A stretch of DNA of 64,000 bases, taken from contig CAZAEE010000003.1 of assembly GCA_964484325.1 (NCBI GenBank), positions 36,987 to 100,986 on the forward strand. Direction: 5' to 3'. Position 1 is the stretch's first letter, and every line of letters begins with the position of its first letter. Below are positions 59,637 to 64,000 of the stretch, in pieces. The notes under the pieces were generated by a model. It was not told the DNA's origin and searched no databases. It saw only the letters and a list, made by a program, of their open reading frames with translations. The position numbers and the translations under genes were made by a program. The stretch is from CAYLXX01 sp964484325 (GTDB taxonomy: Bacteria > Patescibacteriota > Microgenomatia > UBA1406 > GWC2-37-13).

Positions 59637-61769
59637 ATGGCACAGGCAGACGATTTTTTAGGGCAACGACAACGGCGGTTGGAGAATCTCCAAAAGCTCA
59701 AAGATCTTGGTGTTGATCCTTATCCTGCCAAAGCTCATAAACAACTTTCAAACGAAGACATCATAAAAAAGTTCCAAGAACTAGAAGGCAAAGAAGTCAC
59801 TGTCGCCGGCCGCTTGATCTCGTTTCGCGATCATGGGAAACTGATCTTTGCCGATCTTCTTGATCAATCGGGAAAAGTGCAGCTCTGTCTTAAACAGGAT
59901 GAATTTTCAGGCGACCTGAGTCAGTCCGAGATCCCCTGGGAATATCTCAAGCTAATTGATGAGGGAGATTTTATCGAAACGAAAGGTATGATTGGCAAAA
60001 CACAACAAGATCAGATAACAGTTTTTTCTAAGAAAATTCGACTTCTTTCAAAAAGTCTAAGACCACTTCCCGCTCGTTTTGAAGACAAGGAACACCAGTT
60101 TCGAAGACGTTATCTTGATCTAATATTAAATAGACATCATCTGAAGATTTTCAATCGTAAATCAAAGTTTTGGCAGGTGCAGCGCGAGTTTATGGGCAAA
60201 AAGGGATTTATGGAGATTGAAACACCAATTCTTGAACATGTTACCGGCGGAGCTGATGCCCAACCGTTTACCACTCATCACAATGAGCTGAATCAAAGTT
60301 TTTTTCTGAGGATATCGACCGAACTGTATCAAAAACGTCTTATCGGCGCCGGGCTTGAGAAAATTTTTACTCTCGGTCCAAACTTTCGTAACGAAGGTAT
60401 AAGCGATGAGCATCTGCAAGAATATTACCAACTCGAATGGTACTGGGCATACGTTGATTATCGGGACAATATGAAACTGGTGACCGAACTTGTCCGGGAA
60501 ATTGGCCAACAAGTATATGGTAAAACTAAGTTCACAGCAAGAGGACACACCTTTGACCTGTCAGATGACTGGCTGGAAATTGATTACGTTTCAATCATTA
60601 AACAAAAATTCGGCATCGATATTTTTACTGCTTCTGCTCAAGAGATGATGGCAGTAATCAAAAAACACGGCGTCGATCTGACAGGTACTATCAATAAAAA
60701 TCGTCTCATCGATAATCTCTGGAAAATCATCCGTAAAACGATTGCTGGACCGGCTTTTCTTGTTCATATTCCGAAGTTTTTATCTCCACTGGCTAAATCA
60801 GTTCCAGAACATCCTGAACTCACTGAGAGATTTCAGGTTATACTGGCTGGTTCTGAACTTGGTAACGGCTACACAGAAATTAACGATCCCCAGGATCAAC
60901 TCGCCCGCTTTCTTGAACAACAAAATCTTCGCGATCTGGGTGATGAAGAGGCACAGATGCTTGACATTGATTATGTTGAAATGCTTGAGTGGGGCATGCC
61001 ACCGACTTCTGGCTATGGACAAAGCGAACGGCTCTTCTGGTTTCTGGAAAACATAACTGGTCGGGAAGGTACCTTGTTTCCCCAGTTGAGACGTGAAACC
61101 GACGAGCTGACGAAAAAAATTTATCCCGGTATTTTTAAAAAAAACTCCTCGCCGTTAAAGAAAAATTTGGCAAATAAGGCGACCGAGACTTCTCGTATCG
61201 ACCAGACAGTACGCACTATTGCGTTTGAGATTGTTGACAGTCATATTTCAAATAAAAATCTGGTTAAACATTGTCTGGCAGTTGAAGCTGCCATGAGAGG
61301 ACTGGCAAGACATTTTGGCGAAGACGAAAATGTCTGGGGGCTGGCAGGACTTCTTCATGATGCCGACTGGGAACACCACCGAGAGCGACCAGATTTACAT
61401 ACTCGTGAAACAGTCAAGTGGATGGAGGAGAAGAACATGGCCGATGCCGAAGTTGTTCGTGCTATCCTTTCTCACAATCATGAACACAATAAAGAAAAAC
61501 CGCCAGAATCCAAGATGGAGTGGGCTCTTTACACCTGTGATGAACTAACCGGCATTGTTGTGGCCACGGCTCTTATTATGCCGACAAAGCAACTGGCCGA
61601 CGTCACCAGCGACTCGGTCATGAAAAAGTTCAAGACTCCTTCGTTTGCGGCCGCAGTTGATCGAAATCAAATTAAACTGGCTGAGTTTAAGCTGGGACTA
61701 CCTCTTGATCAGTTCATTGCGATAGTACTCTCTTCTATGAAAACCATCTCGGCTGATCTCGGTTTGTAA
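59637..61769 (+). CDS. lysS: Lysyl-tRNA synthetase with C-terminal HD hydrolase domain
   Basis: 710 residues. Residues 1-490 are a class II LysRS: OB-fold anticodon domain (VTVAGRLISFRDHGKLIFAD), motif 2 area GPNFRNEGISDEHLQEYYQLE and motif 3 GYGQSERLFWFLENITGRE, a variant of the usual GxGIDRL pattern. Residues about 520-710 are an HD-type phosphohydrolase domain: NLVKHCLAVEAAMRGLA, LAGLLHDADWEHH and ILSHNHEHN. The family meaning of the HD part is unknown here. TATAAT lies nine bases before the ATG. The last 61 bases overlap the convergent asn gene. Confidence 0.92.
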   Translation: MAQADDFLGQRQRRLENLQKLKDLGVDPYPAKAHKQLSNEDIIKKFQELEGKEVTVAGRLISFRDHGKLIFADLLDQSGKVQLCLKQDEFSGDLSQSEIPWEYLKLIDEGDFIETKGMIGKTQQDQITVFSKKIRLLSKSLRPLPARFEDKEHQFRRRYLDLILNRHHLKIFNRKSKFWQVQREFMGKKGFMEIETPILEHVTGGADAQPFTTHHNELNQSFFLRISTELYQKRLIGAGLEKIFTLGPNFRNEGISDEHLQEYYQLEWYWAYVDYRDNMKLVTELVREIGQQVYGKTKFTARGHTFDLSDDWLEIDYVSIIKQKFGIDIFTASAQEMMAVIKKHGVDLTGTINKNRLIDNLWKIIRKTIAGPAFLVHIPKFLSPLAKSVPEHPELTERFQVILAGSELGNGYTEINDPQDQLARFLEQQNLRDLGDEEAQMLDIDYVEMLEWGMPPTSGYGQSERLFWFLENITGREGTLFPQLRRETDELTKKIYPGIFKKNSSPLKKNLANKATETSRIDQTVRTIAFEIVDSHISNKNLVKHCLAVEAAMRGLARHFGEDENVWGLAGLLHDADWEHHRERPDLHTRETVKWMEEKNMADAEVVRAILSHNHEHNKEKPPESKMEWALYTCDELTGIVVATALIMPTKQLADVTSDSVMKKFKTPSFAAAVDRNQIKLAEFKLGLPLDQFIAIVLSSMKTISADLGL

Positions 61770-62884
61770 TCGACATCGTTATTTTCTCTTGGTGAAGCTT
61801 TTTTCTTCTCCCAGTCGCCAGTTTGCTGATTAAGCATGGCAAAAACCGAGGCATGTCGAATATCTTTTTCGCCAAGGATGTACTGTACTACTCGTTCATT
61901 GCCAATACCATAGCCTGCATGTGGCTGGGTTTTTTCACCCTTCATGATATCAAGATACCATTTAAAGTCTTCATACACGCCACCACGCGCCACATGAAGC
62001 TCAAACATTTTTGAGGTAACCAATCGCTCATTTAATTTTTTAAAGTCATGTTCTCGAACAGCCGAACCAGTACCTTCCCCAGCATACGGAAATACCAGAT
62101 CTGCTGAAAGACAGACGCGTGGGTCACTCGCTGAAACTTTCATGTTAAAAAACTTAATCTCTTTGGGATACTTCATGATAAAAACAGGCAACTCAGTCCC
62201 TCTTTTGTTGAGAAGATCAACGATTTTTGCCTCATGAACCGACTTTAAGTCATCGCCAAAACGGACCTTGGGAAAACCATTTTTATTCAAAAGTTTTACG
62301 GCATCTTCATAAGTAATTCGCAAAAAATTATGAGTGGCAGCGTATTGCAATTTTTTCAGACTGCGCTTATATACTCTTCGTAAAACAGAGCCATTTTCAG
62401 CAAGGACTTTTTTCAGCATGGCTTGAATCGTCGACTGAATGCTTTTTAACAACTCTTTATACATCATCTCCTCATTATACCGTTTCCGGCTCATCCCGAC
62501 AGTTGTGGCATCAAACTCTTCCTCAGTTAAACGAAACTGTCTCAAATGTCTTTCATCTTCCTCCTCTTCGTCGCGACCTGAATGAATGACAGTACAAACA
62601 CTGGAAAAAGACTGTAACGCCTGCTCAAGCGCAAGTTGCCCAGTCTGAGTAAAAAATAATGAGATAGTGTTACGGCTGCCGACTTTGAAAAGTGTGTCAA
62701 TGTTTTCACAAGCACCTGTGATACCAACAATCAGTGGGACATCGACAAAAACTCTTCCCCGTTGACGGTAATTCTGATATGCACCTAAGTTTAAGCTCTG
62801 GTTAATACTCACTAGATTAGCAAAATGAGTATCAAAATCACACGAGACTTTTTTCCCCTCGACTGAAAGATGAATTTTTTTCAT
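61709..62884 (-). CDS. AsnRS/AsnA-like class II synthetase paralog
   Basis: 391 residues forming only a class II catalytic core, without the N-terminal OB fold that binds the anticodon. TQTGQLALEQAL is motif-1/2-like, HLRQFRLTEEEFD is the AsnRS-type motif 2 end, and HAGYGIGNERVVQYIL is motif 3 with its conserved Arg. This plan matches the asparagine synthetase-related AsnRS paralogs known from archaea, which make asparagine from aspartate, so free Asn synthesis is more likely than tRNA charging. It is preceded by a terminated leader (62917-63021). Confidence 0.8.
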   Translation of the reverse strand: MKKIHLSVEGKKVSCDFDTHFANLVSINQSLNLGAYQNYRQRGRVFVDVPLIVGITGACENIDTLFKVGSRNTISLFFTQTGQLALEQALQSFSSVCTVIHSGRDEEEEDERHLRQFRLTEEEFDATTVGMSRKRYNEEMMYKELLKSIQSTIQAMLKKVLAENGSVLRRVYKRSLKKLQYAATHNFLRITYEDAVKLLNKNGFPKVRFGDDLKSVHEAKIVDLLNKRGTELPVFIMKYPKEIKFFNMKVSASDPRVCLSADLVFPYAGEGTGSAVREHDFKKLNERLVTSKMFELHVARGGVYEDFKWYLDIMKGEKTQPHAGYGIGNERVVQYILGEKDIRHASVFAMLNQQTGDWEKKKASPRENNDVDYKPRSAEMVFIEESTIAMN

Positions 62885-62916
62885 AACTTTAAAAAATGTA
62901 TAATGGCGGATGACCC

Positions 62917-62942
62917 AAAAAAAAGGAGGGCCGAAGCCCTCC
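62917..62942 (-). terminator. Intrinsic terminator upstream of the AsnRS/AsnA-like gene
   Basis: Minus-strand hairpin GGAGGGC TTCG GCCCTCC (62925-62942), a perfect 7-bp stem with a stable UUCG tetraloop, followed by eight T (62917-62924). Its U-tract ends 32 bases before the start codon at 62884, and its own promoter lies only about 50 bases upstream, so it either ends a small RNA or attenuates the gene. Confidence 0.85.
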
Positions 62943-62948
62943 GAAAAA

Positions 62949-62981
62949 TTACCAAATTGGTTTTATTAGAATGGTATGCAT
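62949..62981 (-). CDS. Possible leader peptide, 10 aa
   Basis: ATG (62981) to TAA (62949) reads MHTILIKPIW. The stop codon is six bases before the terminator stem, so a ribosome paused at the end of the frame would cover the stem. A hairpin TTAGGATG/CATTCTAA surrounds its start codon. The codons carry no Asn, so simple Asn-codon attenuation is not supported; the last sense codon is Trp. Confidence 0.4.
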   Translation of the reverse strand: MHTILIKPIW

Positions 62982-62993
62982 CCTAATTATTCC

Positions 62994-63021
62994 ATTGTAG
63001 AGAATAAAAAAAGTTTGTCAA
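62994..63021 (-). promoter_or_regulatory. Promoter of the leader upstream of the AsnRS/AsnA-like gene
   Basis: TTGACA (63016-63021), 16 bases, TACAAT (62994-62999). Transcription would begin near 62987, giving an RNA of about 70 nt up to the terminator. Confidence 0.7.
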
Positions 63022-63122
63022 GGGATGTTTCGTTTATGCTGCCATACCAATCTATATAGATTGAGCTAGATATTGATACTTTATTTGTGGCATATAAACT
63101 GCTAAGATGTAAAAGTGCTTGT

Positions 63123-63461
63123 ATGATAATCATCTTATCAATGACAGCGACCGAGGACGAGATCAAAAAAGCTCGACAAGAATATAAATCATACATTAAA
63201 GTGACAGCGGACATAGAAAATGGGCTGATTGCAATCGGTGGTGAGTATCATTTCGACGCCGAGCAAGCGCTTTTGAAACTGGGAGCCAACCAGGAGAGTA
63301 TTTGGGGAGGTGGAGTGAGCCTGGTCGCCGGCCGAATCGACTTTAACGCAATGATCAATATACGTTCAGGTATCAATAACAGCACCGAGATCAGTGACGA
63401 AATCGTGAAACAAAAGTTTGTCTCGTTAATAAAAAAATTTCTACCACAATATGTCATCTAA
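63123..63461 (+). CDS. DUF5674 family protein
   Basis: 112 residues. The pattern VTADIENGLIAIGGEYHFDA, then NQESIWGGGV and RIDFNAMINIRSGINNST matches DUF5674, a small family of unknown function common in candidate-phyla bacteria. I chose the ATG at 63123 (MIIILSMTATEDE), since family members start with a hydrophobic MIIII stretch; the frame extends to 63087. It overlaps the next gene by 11 bases. Confidence 0.75.
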   Translation: MIIILSMTATEDEIKKARQEYKSYIKVTADIENGLIAIGGEYHFDAEQALLKLGANQESIWGGGVSLVAGRIDFNAMINIRSGINNSTEISDEIVKQKFVSLIKKFLPQYVI

Positions 63462-63783
63462 CAATGATTACTATTTTCACTTTGTGACGGACCTTCGACG
63501 TATCGTCTTCTGTCTTGAAAACCAAGATCTCCAGGGTGTTAAGATATTTCGTCATCATGCTAATAAAATTTACCTGGAGCATTTGAAAAAGCTTATGGAT
63601 CGCGAACAAATAGAGGTGCGTTTTGACGAGCTCTGGCTTGAATTGTTTGACTATTCTATACCAAACTCTCCCATTGAGCAAAAAAAGTATTCAGAGCGTG
63701 TTTTGGCGTTATCAACGTTGATCTTTCTCCGAAGTAGTCAAGTCAAAACAGTCAGGAAACATCAGACTGCCTCCAGGTTTTAG
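63451..63783 (+). CDS. Hypothetical protein, 110 aa
   Basis: Unrecognised soluble helical protein. The sequence FCLENQDLQGVKIFRHHANK and the helical middle suggest a small helical bundle. It overlaps the DUF5674 gene by 11 bases, so both are made from one message. serS follows 50 bases later behind its own -10 box. Confidence 0.6.
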   Translation: MSSNNDYYFHFVTDLRRIVFCLENQDLQGVKIFRHHANKIYLEHLKKLMDREQIEVRFDELWLELFDYSIPNSPIEQKKYSERVLALSTLIFLRSSQVKTVRKHQTASRF

Positions 63784-63833
63784 TCATTGAAATACCTTCT
63801 GGAATTTATTTTGTGTTTAAGTATAATAGCAGT

Positions 63834-64000
63834 ATGCTATCAATCGATTTCATACGTGAACACAAAGATCAAGTCGCCGAGGCGGCCAAAAATAAGAATC
63901 GCGAGGTCAATATTGATAAAATTCTGACACTTGATGACACGCGTCGAGAGTTAATTCAGCAAATTCAAAAGATTCGTGAAGAGCGCAACAAACTGGCAAA
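63834..64000 (+). CDS. serS: Seryl-tRNA synthetase, N-terminal part, cut by window edge
   Basis: The first 55 codons of SerRS: MLSIDFIREHKDQVAEAAKN followed by the start of the long antiparallel coiled-coil arm (LDDTRRELIQQIQKIREERN) that contacts the long variable arm of tRNA-Ser. TATAAT at 63822-63827 ends six bases before the ATG. The catalytic part lies outside the window. Confidence 0.92.
   Translation, partial: MLSIDFIREHKDQVAEAAKNKNREVNIDKILTLDDTRRELIQQIQKIREERNKLA

Noticed and set aside
1..64000. CRISPR arrays, insertion sequences, prophage or rRNA genes
   Set aside because: No repeat-spacer pattern, transposase, phage structural gene, integrase or rRNA stretch was seen on either strand.

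Overview
This window reads as a chromosomal piece of a candidate-phyla-radiation (Patescibacteria) bacterium, most likely of the Microgenomates type. That placement is inferred from gene content and architecture, because no rRNA gene is present. The genes are small and tightly packed, and many start codons sit directly behind a -10 box. Several proteins are trimmed or fused: AlaRS without its C-terminal domain, a short SufD, a TsaC-TsaE fusion, LysRS with an HD tail, and CvpA joined to a CAP domain. TGA is used as a normal stop codon. pnp is cut by the left edge and serS by the right edge.

Layout. 1-7.1 kb: pnp and rpsO, mscL, metG, and a class A penicillin-binding protein. 7.1-17.5 kb: a DUF5678-like/retropepsin pair, then a surface polysaccharide or glycoprotein locus (RmlC-like epimerase, two GT2 enzymes, a Wzy/WaaL-like polymerase, a PMT-type transferase, three GT4 enzymes and a FemAB-like transferase), with a CAT-anticodon tRNA on the opposite strand. 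17.5-30.3 kb: pterin dehydratase, Lon, a two-subunit 2-oxoacid:ferredoxin oxidoreductase, and a SUF iron-sulfur gene set (sufC, sufB, sufD, sufS, sufU, a three-cysteine ferredoxin, a zinc-ribbon protein) broken up by unknown genes. 30.3-38.5 kb: t6A tRNA modification (tsaD, tsaC-tsaE), ftsH, a standalone 5'-3' exonuclease, CvpA-CAP and glmS. 38.6-43.8 kb: an OmpR-type regulator facing an overlapping operon of histidine phosphatase, GAF histidine kinase and a possible P-loop protein, then a 420 bp intergenic stretch and a Nudix-like gene. 43.8-52.5 kb: secA, two exported proteins, nnrD, alaS, a standalone tRNA-binding domain and two unknowns. 52.5-59 kb: an oddly ordered DsbA-like protein, two lone receiver domains, a MASE1 histidine kinase, and a small accessory patch beside tRNA-Glu(CTC) containing three degenerate tRNA-end-like repeats. 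59-64 kb: greA, lysS-HD, an AsnRS/AsnA-like gene behind a short terminated leader, DUF5674, an unknown and the start of serS.

The strongest unusual signals are these. (1) The DsbA-like protein has the two halves of its fold in reversed order, as in a circular permutation. (2) About twenty genes have a -10 box 5-10 nt before the start codon, which predicts widespread leaderless mRNA. (3) A compact promoter, ten-codon reading frame and intrinsic terminator lie upstream of the AsnRS/AsnA-like gene. (4) Same-orientation repeats resembling the tRNA-Glu 3' end separate single-gene modules. (5) A histidine phosphatase is translationally linked to a histidine kinase and an unknown possible NTPase. 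All function calls rest on reading the translated sequences; no database search was run.
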